A stretch of DNA of 64,000 nt. Source: Leifsonia sp. 71-9 (GTDB taxonomy: Bacteria > Actinomycetota > Actinomycetes > Actinomycetales > Microbacteriaceae). The notes beneath the pieces were generated by a model. That model was not told where the DNA came from, did no database searches, and worked only from the letters and a program-made list of their open reading frames with translations. Shown piece by piece: positions 7,697 to 16,119 of the stretch. Location: positions 82,920 through 146,919 of the forward strand of contig NZ_MKVJ01000002.1 of assembly GCF_001898805.1 (NCBI RefSeq), given 5' to 3'. The position numbers and the translations under genes are program-made. Every line of letters starts with the position of its first letter. Position 1 is the first letter of the stretch.

Positions 7697-8095
7697 ATGC
7701 AGATCAGCGAGCTCGCCGGCCGGGCGGGCGTGACGGTGAAAGCGGTCAGGTACTACGAGCAGCTCGGTCTCGTGGCCCCCGACCGGCTGCCCAACGGCTA
7801 CCGGGACTACGGCGACGAGCAGCTCCGCGCCGTTCTCGAGATCCGGGAGCTGGCTCAGACGGGCATCCCGCCGGGCAAGGCCGCGCCCTTCATCGACTGC
7901 CTCGGCTCCGGCCACAGCCGCAGCGACGAGTGCCCCGCCTCCGTCGCCGCCTACCGCGAGGGGATCGCCGAGCTCGACGCCGCGATCGCCGACCTGGAGC
8001 GCCGACGCGCGCAGCTCGCCCGCCGCCTGGCCGAGCGCGACGACAGCATCCCGTCGCCCGCGCTCGGCTGCGGCTGCGACGTCACCGCCAGCTGA
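7697..8095 (+). CDS. MerR-family regulator
   Basis: This 132-aa protein has an N-terminal MerR helix-turn-helix (MQISELAGRAGVTVKAVRYY, wing NGYRDYGDEQL) and a coiled-coil dimer helix at about 85-118. Cysteines are at 68 and 79, with a C-terminal CGC at 125-127, suggesting metal or thiol-stress sensing. The pattern is not one of the standard CueR or ZntR signatures. The start at ATG 7697 follows GGAGGC and is preferred over upstream in-frame codons. Its stop overlaps the convergent gene by 14 bp. Confidence 0.85.
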   Translation: MQISELAGRAGVTVKAVRYYEQLGLVAPDRLPNGYRDYGDEQLRAVLEIRELAQTGIPPGKAAPFIDCLGSGHSRSDECPASVAAYREGIAELDAAIADLERRRAQLARRLAERDDSIPSPALGCGCDVTAS

Positions 8096-9131
8096 GGGAC
8101 TGGAACGTCGCGCCGTCGGCGCCGATCGTGACGATGGACCCCTTCACGTCGACCTCGCCGGGCGTGGCCGACAGGACCTCCCCCGTCTCGCCGTTCGCCG
8201 CGACGCGGTAGTCGGCGTGGAAGTCCGCGGAGCCGGGGGAGGTGGTCGTCACCGGCCAGCAGCCGGCGGTGGGCGTGGCGCCCGGCGCGCAGCCGAAGTC
8301 CCACGCACCGAACGAGACGGCGGGCGGGGTCGTCAGCTCCCACCGCGCGTTCGTCCACGTCTCGCCGCCGGGCTGCCCGGAGTCGAGGCCGAACGAGCAG
8401 CCCTGCGGCTGCGGTCCCCCGGCGAGGCACGTGTTCACCCAGGCGTTCGTCGCCGCCGTCGCCGCCTCGACGCCCGCCGGCGTCAGCGTGCTGCTCGCGC
8501 GCAGGTCGACCTTCTGCCCGAACCCGGTGACCGCCGCGTCGGCGCCCGCGATCGTGTACCAGGCGTTGCCGGCCGGCGCCGCCAGCGCGTAGCGACCCGG
8601 GAAGGCCAGCAGCTGCTGCGCTTTGCCGTCCCAGTGCAGCGCGGCGCCGCCGATCGTCGCATCCACGGTGTCGTGGGTGCCCAGCGCGACCGTCACGGTC
8701 GAGAGCGGTGCGGGCTTCAGCTTCCAGGCGTGGACGCCGAGCCACCCCACCGGTCCGTCGTCGCCGTGCACGACGGTGAACGACGCGGAGCCCGTCGCAC
8801 CGCCCGCGACGGTCTGCACCTCCACGCGCGCCTGATCCGGGCCGACGGAGCGCACCCGCTGGATGCGGAACGACGACAGCTGCTGGGAGGCCTTCGCGTA
8901 CGCGGCGTCGGTGAGGAGCACCTGCGCAGCGTTCGGCTCGCGCCCCTCGAGCGTCATCGCCTCCTGGATCTCGCCGTGCTGGACATGCGTCAGATAGCGC
9001 GACACCAGCGCCTCCGGGCGTGCCGCGTCGCGCGCCGTGAAGAAGAGCGCGAGCGTCGTCGCCCCCAACCCCAGCACGAGCGCGGTCCCGACCGCGATCA
9101 GCGCGACCCACACCGGTCTGCGTGACGTCAT
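8082..9131 (-). CDS. membrane-anchored extracytoplasmic protein, unknown function
   Basis: This 349-aa protein starts MTSRRPVWVALIAVGT and has one N-terminal membrane helix (about 7-29, no lipobox). About 320 extracytoplasmic residues follow, with a predominantly beta pattern and four cysteines (NTCLAGG, GCSFG, FGCAPG, GCWPV) that could form disulfides. The N-terminal part (about 35-110) resembles small NTF2-like or DUF4878-like stalk domains; this is a weak impression. ATG 9129-9131 has AAAGGGGG upstream. No catalytic residues were recognised. Confidence 0.6.
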   Translation of the reverse strand: MTSRRPVWVALIAVGTALVLGLGATTLALFFTARDAARPEALVSRYLTHVQHGEIQEAMTLEGREPNAAQVLLTDAAYAKASQQLSSFRIQRVRSVGPDQARVEVQTVAGGATGSASFTVVHGDDGPVGWLGVHAWKLKPAPLSTVTVALGTHDTVDATIGGAALHWDGKAQQLLAFPGRYALAAPAGNAWYTIAGADAAVTGFGQKVDLRASSTLTPAGVEAATAATNAWVNTCLAGGPQPQGCSFGLDSGQPGGETWTNARWELTTPPAVSFGAWDFGCAPGATPTAGCWPVTTTSPGSADFHADYRVAANGETGEVLSATPGEVDVKGSIVTIGADGATFQSLSWR

Positions 9132-9298
9132 CGGCGCCCCCTTTGCTGCCGCGCCCCCGACCCCCGGGCGCACGAGGAATCATACCGAGGGATGACACGG
9201 TCCCGACCGCGGGTGGATGCCCCGCCGCGCGCGCCCGGCTTGACTGGATTCATCGGCCGGACGGGGGTCCGGTCGCTTCAGGGGGAAGCAGGGAGAGA

Positions 9299-9559
9299 AT
9301 GATGACGACACTGGACCACCGCCTCACGGCCACTTCGCCCGTCCCTCGGGTGAGCTCGCCGGGTCGCCGGGCACGAGGGGTGCTCGCGGCCGTGGCGGAG
9401 AACGCCTACCTCAGGCTGTTCGCGGTCCTCGTCGTCGTCGCTGCCGGCGCGGCTCTGCTCGCCGTCGGGATCGCGGTCGTGATCGATCTGGTCGTGCCGC
9501 TGTTCTTCGGCGAGCAGCTCGCCGCGCTGGCCGCGCTCTTCCCGCGGATCGGCGGCTAG
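9299..9559 (+). CDS. small single-span membrane protein
   Basis: The protein has 86 residues: a basic N-terminal tail to about residue 37, a long hydrophobic stretch (LFAVLVVVAAGAALLAVGIA onward, about 38-70), and a hydrophobic C-terminus. Two consecutive ATG codons (9299, 9302) follow AGGGAGAG. There are no recognised domains. Neighbours give no functional hint. Confidence 0.5.
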   Translation: MMTTLDHRLTATSPVPRVSSPGRRARGVLAAVAENAYLRLFAVLVVVAAGAALLAVGIAVVIDLVVPLFFGEQLAALAALFPRIGG

Positions 9560-9618
9560 GGCTGGCCGCAGGCGGCCCGGCGTCCTAGGGTCGGCGCACG
9601 GGCCGCCTCCTCTACTCC

Positions 9619-10164
9619 GTGAGCGCCTCGCTCGACGGATACATCGCGGACGCCGCCGGATCCTTCGATTGGGCCGCGCCCGGCGTCGACGTGCACGCCT
9701 TCGTCAACGACCGCGAACGCTCGGTCGGCACCTATCTCTTCGGCCGCCGCATGTACGAGACCATGCGCGCGTGGGACGACCTGCCCGCACCCGGCGATCC
9801 GCCGGTGGTCGCCGACTTCGCCGACGTGTGGGGCGGCATCGACAAGGTCGTCTACTCCTCCACCCTGCCCGCGGTCGAGATGGCGCGCAGCCGCCTCGAG
9901 CGCACGTTCGACCCGGCCGCGGTGCGCACCCTGGTCGAGGAGTCGGATCGGGATGTGTCCATCGGCGGTGCGACGCTCGCCGCCGCCGCCTTCCGGGCCG
10001 GGCTCATCGACGAGTTCTCGCTGTTCGTGGTACCGGTCACCGTCGGCGGCGGGACCCCTGCGCTCCCCCGCGCCCTGTCGCTCCGGCTCGAGCTCCTCGA
10101 CGAGCGCGCCTTCACGGGCGGGACGGTGCTGCTCCGCTATCGGGTCGACCGATCCGCAGGGTGA
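9619..10164 (+). CDS. dihydrofolate reductase-family (RibD C-terminal-like) protein; true start may be ACG 9598
   Basis: This 181-aa NADPH-dependent reductase-like protein has LDGYIAD near its start, TYLFGRRMYETM, and the C-terminal DEFSLFVVPVTVGGGTP. These are typical of the RibD_C/DHFR superfamily of unknown substrate. From the first canonical start, GTG 9619, the conserved first beta strand is lost. Reading upstream in frame gives T-GRLLYSV-, exactly where relatives have M-GRL. The ACG at 9598-9600 is preceded by TAGGGT (9586-9591) with 6-nt spacing, the same geometry as the leaderless genes here. Either ACG is a rare start or the ATG was mutated. It overlaps the next convergent gene by 53 bp. 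Confidence 0.8.
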   Translation: MSASLDGYIADAAGSFDWAAPGVDVHAFVNDRERSVGTYLFGRRMYETMRAWDDLPAPGDPPVVADFADVWGGIDKVVYSSTLPAVEMARSRLERTFDPAAVRTLVEESDRDVSIGGATLAAAAFRAGLIDEFSLFVVPVTVGGGTPALPRALSLRLELLDERAFTGGTVLLRYRVDRSAG

Positions 10165-10708
10165 CGCTCGGGAGGCCGAGGCCGCGCCGCAGCTCGTCCA
10201 GGGTCACCCCGTGCTCGCCGAGGACGGCCAGCGGATAGAAGAAGGAGTCGAGCCCGTGCGGCGCCCCCGCGCCGAGTGCGCCGTCCCGCTCGAACGGGAG
10301 CGGGTCCCCCGCGGTGCGCGTGACCAGGTCGCCGTCGTCGCCGAGCTCCACCGACACCGTGCGGACCGGCATCCCGCCCTCCAGGTACGCCCAGCTCATG
10401 GCGGGCAGCCGCACGTCGATCATCGCGCGGTAGACGTCGCGGCGCTCGCTCAGCTCGGCCGCGGCGGCGCCCACCGTCTCGCTGGCCCCGTGCAGCAGCA
10501 TCCACCCGTTCATCGGCGCCGTGAGGACGACGATCCGGCCGCCTTCACCGAGATGGGGGTTGTCGCCCCAGCTGAACCGCTCGTCGACGACGACGGCGCC
10601 GAGCTCCGCCGCGATCGCGCGCACGGGAGCCGCGGGGAGGAAGACCCAGCTGCCCGTCCCGAACAGCTCGAACAGCTCCTCGCTCGACGCCGGGATGCCT
10701 TCGGTCAC
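10112..10708 (-). CDS. conserved hypothetical protein
   Basis: This 198-aa soluble protein begins TEGIPASSEELFELFGTGSW. It has RIVVLTAPMNGWMLLHG in the middle and a C-terminal helix LDELRRGLGLPS. No enzyme motif, membrane segment or signal peptide was found. The GTG at 10706-10708 has TAGACT (10715-10720) 6 nt upstream on the same strand, supporting the start and a leaderless transcript. Its 3' end overlaps the RibD-like gene by 53 bp. Confidence 0.55.
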   Translation of the reverse strand: MTEGIPASSEELFELFGTGSWVFLPAAPVRAIAAELGAVVVDERFSWGDNPHLGEGGRIVVLTAPMNGWMLLHGASETVGAAAAELSERRDVYRAMIDVRLPAMSWAYLEGGMPVRTVSVELGDDGDLVTRTAGDPLPFERDGALGAGAPHGLDSFFYPLAVLGEHGVTLDELRRGLGLPSVTLRIGRPDSGAAPSRP

Positions 10709-10747
10709 GTCCCGAGTCTACGAGCGGGCGCACGTGTGAACACTGCG

Positions 10748-10793
10748 TGAACGATCGTTTCATGGCACAGATTTCTATGAACAGAACGTTCAT
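10748..10793. promoter_or_regulatory. operator candidate for the HAD-PhnDCE-RpiR operon
   Basis: The segment has two dyads. AACGATCGTT (10750-10759) is a perfect palindrome inside the near-palindrome TGAACGATCGTTTCA. ATGAAC (10777-10782) and GTTCAT (10788-10793) form a perfect repeat around a 5-nt centre. The TGAAC word also occurs at 10734. The sites end 8 bp before the TATGCT -10 (10801-10806), a repressing position. RpiR-family regulators bind such spaced repeats. Confidence 0.55.
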
Positions 10794-10813
10794 GGAGCCC
10801 TATGCTGCTGAAC

Positions 10814-11581
10814 GTGATCGATGGAAACACCCCCGCCCCGCCCCTGCTCGTCCTCGACTTCGACGGGACGGTGTGCATCGGCGACGCCCCCGTGTGGGCG
10901 TACGCCGAGGCGGTCATCGCGGGCATTCTCGACCACGACGACGCCGCCGGTTCGGGCCTCGACTCCGGGCTGCGCGCCCGGCTGGGGGCGTTCCTCGACG
11001 GGGAGCCCGGATCGCCCGCCTATGCGGACGGCTACGCGGCGGTCGCCGAACTCGCCGCCGGGCATGCCGACGAGGAGCTGCTCCAGCGCGCCTACCAGCA
11101 CAGCCGTCGCGAGCTCGCCGGCGGCCGCTTGGACGTCTCCGCCCCGGAGGGCCTCGCCGGGTTCCTCGACGGGCTCGCCGGCCGGGTCGAGCGGGTCCTC
11201 GTGACCAACGCCCCGCTCGACGGCGTGACCGAGACGCTGCAGGCTCTCGGCCTGGCCGACTCCATCGACCGCGTCCACGCCGAGGCCCGCAAGCCCGCGG
11301 GCTGGGCCGGCCTCCTCCCGCAGCTGCTCGACGGCCGCGACCCGCGCACCCTGCTTTCGGTCGGCGACATCTGGGGCAACGATCTCGCGGCGCCCCTGGC
11401 AGCGGGATGCGCGACCGCGCTGATCGACCGGTTCGGGCACCGCGCCGGGCCGGCCCACCTGATCGCCCCGACCTTCCCGGAGCTCTACCCGGGCATCGCC
11501 GCCTGGGCGCAGGACCCGATCGCGTTCGCCCTCGCCCACCCGGTCGACCGCACCGCCCCCTCCCCCGTCCCCTCCGCCTGA
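10814..11581 (+). CDS. HAD-superfamily phosphatase
   Basis: This 255-aa phosphatase has the nucleophile motif LDFDGTVCIGD near residue 12-22, VLVTNAPLDG as motif II, an AEARKPAGW lysine motif and LSVGDIWGND as motif IV. The cap domain lies between motifs I and II. GTG 10814 is preferred: TATGCT (10801-10806) sits 7 nt upstream; ATG 10802, inside that hexamer, is the alternative. It heads an operon with a Phn-type transporter and a metallophosphoesterase, so it probably removes phosphate from an imported or processed organophosphate. It lacks the neighbours expected of PhnX (no PhnW), so phosphonatase activity is not assumed. Confidence 0.82.
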   Translation: MIDGNTPAPPLLVLDFDGTVCIGDAPVWAYAEAVIAGILDHDDAAGSGLDSGLRARLGAFLDGEPGSPAYADGYAAVAELAAGHADEELLQRAYQHSRRELAGGRLDVSAPEGLAGFLDGLAGRVERVLVTNAPLDGVTETLQALGLADSIDRVHAEARKPAGWAGLLPQLLDGRDPRTLLSVGDIWGNDLAAPLAAGCATALIDRFGHRAGPAHLIAPTFPELYPGIAAWAQDPIAFALAHPVDRTAPSPVPSA

Positions 11582-11649
11582 CGACTTCTCCACCGATCCA
11601 TCGCATCCGCACCGTTCGAACCCACCACCCGCACAGAATGGGAACCGCA

Positions 11650-12675
11650 ATGAAACTCCGCACGACCGCCGCCGCGAGCGCCACCGGCCTCGCGCTCCTC
11701 ACCGTCCTGGCCCTCAGCGGCTGCGGCGTGAGCCAGCAGACCGCCGCCGCCGGCGGCTCCAGCACCCCGGCCGCCGCCTGCTCCGGCAGCGCGGACGACA
11801 AGGCCTCCGACCCCACGAAGCTCACCCTCGCGCTCGTCCCCTCCGGCGACGCCAGCAAGCTCGTCGAGACGGTCAAGCCGCTGGAGGACGCCCTCACCCA
11901 GCGCCTCGGCATCCCCGTCAAGGGCGTCATCACGCAGGACTACCAGGCGGCCGTCGAGGCCATCGGCAGCAACCAGGCCCAGATCGGCATGCTCCCGAGC
12001 CTGCAGATGAGCCAGGCGTGCGACAAGTACGGCGCGGTCCCCGCCCTGCAGACCCAGCGCAACGGCAAGAGCAGCTACGCGGCGCAGTTCTTCACCAACG
12101 ACCCCGACAAGTACTGCTCCGACAAGCCCGTCGCGGGCGCCAACGGCATGCTCTACTGCAACGGCACCGAGAAGGGCACCGGCCCCGCCGGGCTCGACAG
12201 CATCACCAAGATCAAGGGCGCGACCGTCTCGCTGCTCCAGGCGGCCTCCCCGGCCGGCTACATCTTCCCGGTCGCCGCGATGAAGAAGGCCGGCCTCGAT
12301 GTCGACAAGGACATCAAGACCGTCCAGGTCACGGCCAACGACGCCAGCGTGCTCGCCGTCTACAACGGCGACGCCGAGGTCGGCACCAGCTACTGGGACG
12401 CCCGCAGCGTCGTCGCGAAGGACACCCCCGACGTCGGCCAGAAGGTCGTCGTCTTCGCCCTGACCGACGAGATCCCGAACGACGGCGTCTCGATCACCGG
12501 CAAGATCAGCAAGAAGTGGCAGACCAAGATCGCGGACGCGATGAAGGACTACGCCGGCACCGAGGAGGGCGTGAAGGCCCTCACCGCGATCTACCAGATC
12601 ACGGGTCTCGTCGACGCCGACCCGGCCAGCCTCAAGAAGACGCAGGACGCCGCGGCCAGCATCGGCCTCGGCTGA
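11650..12675 (+). CDS. PhnD-type ABC transporter substrate-binding lipoprotein
   Basis: This 341-aa lipoprotein has a signal peptide ending in lipobox LSGC (Cys25). The PhnD-like fold is shown by PLEDALTQRLGIPVKG, DYQAAVEAIGSNQAQIGMLP and NDGVSITGKIS. The stretch aligning with the anion-binding STSG loop of PhnD/PtxB proteins reads ASPAGYIFP, so the ligand may differ from phosphonate or phosphite. Extra cysteines (SQACD, KYCSD, LYCNG) are unusual for the family. The ATG at 11650 has only a weak ribosome site; ATG 11638 in frame is possible. A strong hairpin follows the gene. Confidence 0.82.
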   Translation: MKLRTTAAASATGLALLTVLALSGCGVSQQTAAAGGSSTPAAACSGSADDKASDPTKLTLALVPSGDASKLVETVKPLEDALTQRLGIPVKGVITQDYQAAVEAIGSNQAQIGMLPSLQMSQACDKYGAVPALQTQRNGKSSYAAQFFTNDPDKYCSDKPVAGANGMLYCNGTEKGTGPAGLDSITKIKGATVSLLQAASPAGYIFPVAAMKKAGLDVDKDIKTVQVTANDASVLAVYNGDAEVGTSYWDARSVVAKDTPDVGQKVVVFALTDEIPNDGVSITGKISKKWQTKIADAMKDYAGTEEGVKALTAIYQITGLVDADPASLKKTQDAAASIGLG

Positions 12676-12685
12676 CACCCGCGAC

Positions 12686-12718
12686 GACCCCGCCGGCGCC
12701 CCGCGCGCCGGCGGGGTC
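12686..12718 (+). terminator. hairpin between the binding-protein and ATPase genes
   Basis: A perfect 14-bp GC-rich stem (12686-12699 with 12705-12718) around a 5-nt loop is followed by only TT. It lies in the 81-bp gap after the binding-protein gene. Such partial terminators or RNA-stabilising hairpins let the binding protein be made in excess over the membrane subunits. Confidence 0.7.
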
Positions 12719-12756
12719 TTCCGCACGACGCACGAAGTAGGAGAAGAGGGAGAGAA

Positions 12757-13569
12757 GTGACCACATCCACCGCCGCATCCACCGGCGCCGGCGTCCGGTT
12801 CGAGAACGTCGGGGTCACCTACCCCAACGGCTACGTCGGTCTGCGCGACGTGAACCTCGACATCGCCCCGGGCGAGATGGCCGCCGTCGTCGGCCTCTCG
12901 GGCGCGGGCAAGTCGACGCTCATCCGCACCATCAACGGGCTCGTGCCGATCACCTCGGGCGAGATCACCGTCGGCGACGCGCGCCTCCGCGGGCTGCGCG
13001 GCCGTCAGCTGCGCGCGCTGCGCAGCGACGTCGGCATGGTCTTCCAGAGCTTCAACCTGGCCAAGCGCACGACGGTGCTCAACAACGTGCTCATGGGCCG
13101 GCTCTACCACACCTCCGCCTGGCGCGCCCTGCTCGGCGCCTGGGCCAAGGACGACGTCGAGCTCGCCATGCAGGCGCTCGAGCGCGTGGAGATCGTGCCC
13201 AAGGCGTACTCCAGCGCCGCCGAGCTCTCCGGCGGCCAGCAGCAGCGCGTCGCCATCGCGCGCACGCTCGCCCAGCGTCCCAAGGTCATCCTCGCCGACG
13301 AGCCGGTGGCCTCCCTCGACCCGCCCACGTCGCACGTCGTGATGCGCGACCTGCAGCGCATCAACGCCGAGCTGGGCATCACGGTCGTGGTCAACCTGCA
13401 CTTCCTCGACCTCGCGCGCCGCTACGGGTCCCGCCTCATCGGCCTCCGCAGCGGGGAGATCGTCTTCGACGGCATCGGAGCCGACGCGGACGAGGGCGTG
13501 TTCGAGTCCATCTACGGCCGCTCGCTCACCGCTGACGACGTGCTCGACGCACCGACGGTGCAGCTGTGA
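12757..13569 (+). CDS. PhnC-type ABC transporter ATP-binding protein
   Basis: This 270-aa ATPase has Walker A GLSGAGKSTL near 46-55, Q-loop VFQSFNL, signature LSGGQQQRVAIA, Walker B VILADEP, and an H-loop histidine (NLHFLD). The TSHVVMRDL segment after Walker B is typical of PhnC. It energises the transporter with the two adjacent permeases. GTG 12757 follows GAGGGAGAGA. It overlaps the first permease gene by 4 bp (GTGA), indicating coupled translation. Confidence 0.88.
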   Translation: MTTSTAASTGAGVRFENVGVTYPNGYVGLRDVNLDIAPGEMAAVVGLSGAGKSTLIRTINGLVPITSGEITVGDARLRGLRGRQLRALRSDVGMVFQSFNLAKRTTVLNNVLMGRLYHTSAWRALLGAWAKDDVELAMQALERVEIVPKAYSSAAELSGGQQQRVAIARTLAQRPKVILADEPVASLDPPTSHVVMRDLQRINAELGITVVVNLHFLDLARRYGSRLIGLRSGEIVFDGIGADADEGVFESIYGRSLTADDVLDAPTVQL

Positions 13570-14363
13570 CGACCGCACCCGGCTCGCTCCGTCCCGCGCG
13601 ACCGCGCACCGGCTGGAAGACGCTCATCGCGGTCGTCGTCATCGCGGGCATCACCGTCTGGTCGGCGTTCGCGGTGCAGGTCGACGTCGGGGCGCTGTTC
13701 GCCAACGCGCAGAACGCCTCGAACACGTTCGTCCAGCTCTTCCAGCCGGACTACTCCTTCTTCCCGGAGACCCTCCCGGCCCTGCTGCAGACCGTCCAGA
13801 TGGCGGTCATCGCCACGGCGGTCAGCGTGGTGATCGCACTGCCGCTGTCGTTCCTCGCCTCGCGCGCGACGAACCCCAACGGCCCGGTGCTCGGCGTCGT
13901 GCGGTTCGTGATGAACATCGTGCGCAGCGTGCCCGACCTCCTCTACGCGTCCCTGTTCGTCACCGTCGTCGGCACCGGTGCGCTCTCGGGCATCCTCGCC
14001 CTCGTGCTGTTCAACGTGGGCATCCTGGTGAAGCTCGTGTCGGAGGCCCTCGAGGGCCTCGACCGCGGCGGGCAGGAGGCCGCGCTCGCCTCGGGCGCCA
14101 CGTGGTTCCGCGCCAACCGGGCCGCGATGGTGCCGGAGGTCGCACCCACGTACCTCTCCCAGACGATCTACGTGCTGGAGCTGAACATCCGCGCCTCGAC
14201 CGTCATCGGCCTCGTCGGCGCCGGCGGTCTCGGCATGCTGATCGACAAGGTGCGGACCTTCTACCAGTACCACTACCTGAGCATGATCATCCTGGAGGTC
14301 CTGGTGCTCGTCGTGCTGCTCGAACTGCTCAGCTCCTTCGCCCGCAGGAGGCTGCTCCGATGA
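13566..14363 (+). CDS. PhnE-type ABC transporter permease (first)
   Basis: This 265-aa protein has about six membrane helices. Its BPD_transp_1 motif EALEGLDRGGQEAALASGAT is the coupling helix that contacts the ATPase, followed by VGAGGLGMLIDKVRTFYQYH, a PhnE hallmark. The start codon overlaps the ATPase stop (GTGA), and its stop overlaps the next permease start (ATGA). Confidence 0.87.
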   Translation: MTTAPGSLRPARPRTGWKTLIAVVVIAGITVWSAFAVQVDVGALFANAQNASNTFVQLFQPDYSFFPETLPALLQTVQMAVIATAVSVVIALPLSFLASRATNPNGPVLGVVRFVMNIVRSVPDLLYASLFVTVVGTGALSGILALVLFNVGILVKLVSEALEGLDRGGQEAALASGATWFRANRAAMVPEVAPTYLSQTIYVLELNIRASTVIGLVGAGGLGMLIDKVRTFYQYHYLSMIILEVLVLVVLLELLSSFARRRLLR

Positions 14364-15274
14364 CCGCCCTCACCGACACCGGCGCCGCTTCCGGCGCTGC
14401 ACCCCGCTCCGCGACGGGCACACCCCACCGGCCCGGCCAGGAGCGGCCGAAGCGTCCACTGCGCATCGGTCGCGCGATCGTGTGGGTCGTCGTCACCGTC
14501 GTCGTGGTCGCCGCCTTCTGGGGCGTCGACATCTCGTGGGACGCCCTCCTGCAGCTGCCGCAGAAACTCGCGCACTACCTCGGGCTGATGTTCCTGCCGC
14601 CGGCGTGGTCCAAGCTCCCGGACGCCCTCTCGGCCACGATGCTCTCGGTCGCCATGGCCTGGTTCGGCACCGTGCTCGGCGTGATCGTCTCCTTCCCGCT
14701 CAGCCTCCTCGCGACCCGCGGGCTCACCCCGGCGTTCGTCCGCTGGCCCCTCCGCGCCCTCTTCGCCGTGCTGCGCGCGGTTCCGGAGGTCGTGATCGCG
14801 GTGCTCATGCTGTCCGTCACCGGCCTGACCGCCTACACCGGCGCCCTGGCCATCGCGATCGGCTCCATCGGCACCCTCGGCAAGTGGGGCTACGAGAGCT
14901 TCGAGTCGGTCGACCGCGGCCCCATCGAGGCCGCGACCGCGGCCGGCGCCTCACGCGTGCGCATCATGCGCTGGGGCGTCTGGCCGAGCGCGAAACCCGA
15001 CGTGCTCGCGTTCTGGCTGTACCGCTTCGAGATCAACGTGCGCGCGTCCGCCATCCTGGGCCTCATCGGCGCCGGCGGCATCGGCAAGATGCTGATCGAC
15101 AACATCCAGTTCCGCGTGTGGGACGTCGTCGGCATCCTGATGCTCGTGGTCGTCGTCGTCACGATGGTCATCGACCAGCTGTCAGGCATGGTGCGGCACC
15201 GCATCATCGCCGGCCGATGGGAGCTCCCCGTCGTCTCCGCGCTGCGCCGCCGAGCCAGTAGGGTGACCTCGTGA
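14360..15274 (+). CDS. PhnE-type ABC transporter permease (second)
   Basis: This 304-aa permease has a longer polar N-terminus (about 45 residues) than the first permease. Its coupling helix reads ESVDRGPIEAATAAGASR, and the C-terminal signature is LIGAGGIGKMLIDNIQFRVW. The two permeases probably form a heterodimer. It is linked to both neighbours by 4-bp overlaps (ATGA and GTGA). No further subunits are needed for a complete importer. Confidence 0.87.
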   Translation: MTALTDTGAASGAAPRSATGTPHRPGQERPKRPLRIGRAIVWVVVTVVVVAAFWGVDISWDALLQLPQKLAHYLGLMFLPPAWSKLPDALSATMLSVAMAWFGTVLGVIVSFPLSLLATRGLTPAFVRWPLRALFAVLRAVPEVVIAVLMLSVTGLTAYTGALAIAIGSIGTLGKWGYESFESVDRGPIEAATAAGASRVRIMRWGVWPSAKPDVLAFWLYRFEINVRASAILGLIGAGGIGKMLIDNIQFRVWDVVGILMLVVVVVTMVIDQLSGMVRHRIIAGRWELPVVSALRRRASRVTS

Positions 15275-16119
15275 CCCTCGCCGAGACGCCCGCCGGCCTC
15301 CGCATCCTGCACCTGAGCGACACCCATCTGTTCAGCGACGGCAGCCTGCACTACGGCCGGGTGGACACCCTGGCGGCTCTGGAGCGCACGCTCGCCCGGG
15401 CGGCCGCGCTCGACGCGATCGATGCGGTCGTCGCCACCGGCGACCTCTCCGACGACGGCGGGGAGGAGAGCTATCGGCTGCTCGCGTCGCGTCTCGCCCC
15501 CTTCGCCGCCGACCGCGGCGCCGAACTCGTGTACGCGATGGGCAACCACGACCTCCGCACCGGCTTCGAGGCAGTGCTCGGCGCCCGCGAGACGGTCACC
15601 CTCCGTCCCGGATTCCGCATCGTGACGCTCGACACCTCCGTCCCCGGAGCCGGGTACGGCGCCCTCGATTCCGCGCAGCTCGAGCGCCTGGCCGAGATCC
15701 TGGCCGTCCCCGCTCCGCACGGCACCGTGGTCGCGCTGCACCACCCGCCGGTCCCCGCGGCGAGCGCCCTGCTCGCCGCGCTGGAACTGAGCAACCCGGA
15801 GGCCCTGCTCGACGTCTGCGCCGCCGGCGACGTGCGCCTCATCGTCGGCGGCCACTACCACCACGCCCTCGCCGCGTCGGCCCGGGGCATCCCCGTGGTC
15901 GTCGCCCCGGCCGTCGCGAACAGCTCCGACCCGATCGCGCCGGCCGGCACCGAGCGCGCCGTGACCGGCTCGGGGTTCGCCGTCATCGACCTCCCGGTCG
16001 CGGGCGACCCCCAGGCCCTCTTCCTCCCCGCCCCCGGCCCGGAGGACGGCGTCGAGATCTTCGACCTCGACGCCGCGGAGGTCGAGCGCATCGCCGCGGC
16101 CGCCGGGAGCGGCGCATGA
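15271..16119 (+). CDS. metallophosphoesterase (CpdA-like phosphodiesterase)
   Basis: This 282-aa calcineurin-like enzyme has all metal motifs: LHLSDTHLF (14-22), ATGDLSDDGG (about 54-63), YAMGNHD, LHHPPVP and GGHYHHA. The family hydrolyses phosphodiesters such as cyclic nucleotides or glycerophosphodiesters. Position between a Phn-type importer and an RpiR regulator suggests it cleaves an imported diester, after which the HAD enzyme could remove the remaining phosphate. GTG overlaps the permease stop. A TAGGGT at 15259-15264, 6 nt upstream, could give an internal leaderless promoter. Confidence 0.85.
   Translation: MTLAETPAGLRILHLSDTHLFSDGSLHYGRVDTLAALERTLARAAALDAIDAVVATGDLSDDGGEESYRLLASRLAPFAADRGAELVYAMGNHDLRTGFEAVLGARETVTLRPGFRIVTLDTSVPGAGYGALDSAQLERLAEILAVPAPHGTVVALHHPPVPAASALLAALELSNPEALLDVCAAGDVRLIVGGHYHHALAASARGIPVVVAPAVANSSDPIAPAGTERAVTGSGFAVIDLPVAGDPQALFLPAPGPEDGVEIFDLDAAEVERIAAAAGSGA

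Noticed and set aside
11485..13578. 697-aa minus-strand open frame opposite phnD and phnC
   Set aside because: Antisense shadow of well-supported transporter genes; low-complexity composition.
11650..15274. phosphonate C-P lyase transport operon in the strict sense
   Set aside because: Only the transporter resembles phn genes; no phnG-M, phnX or phnW is present, and the binding loop differs, so phosphonate specificity is not asserted.
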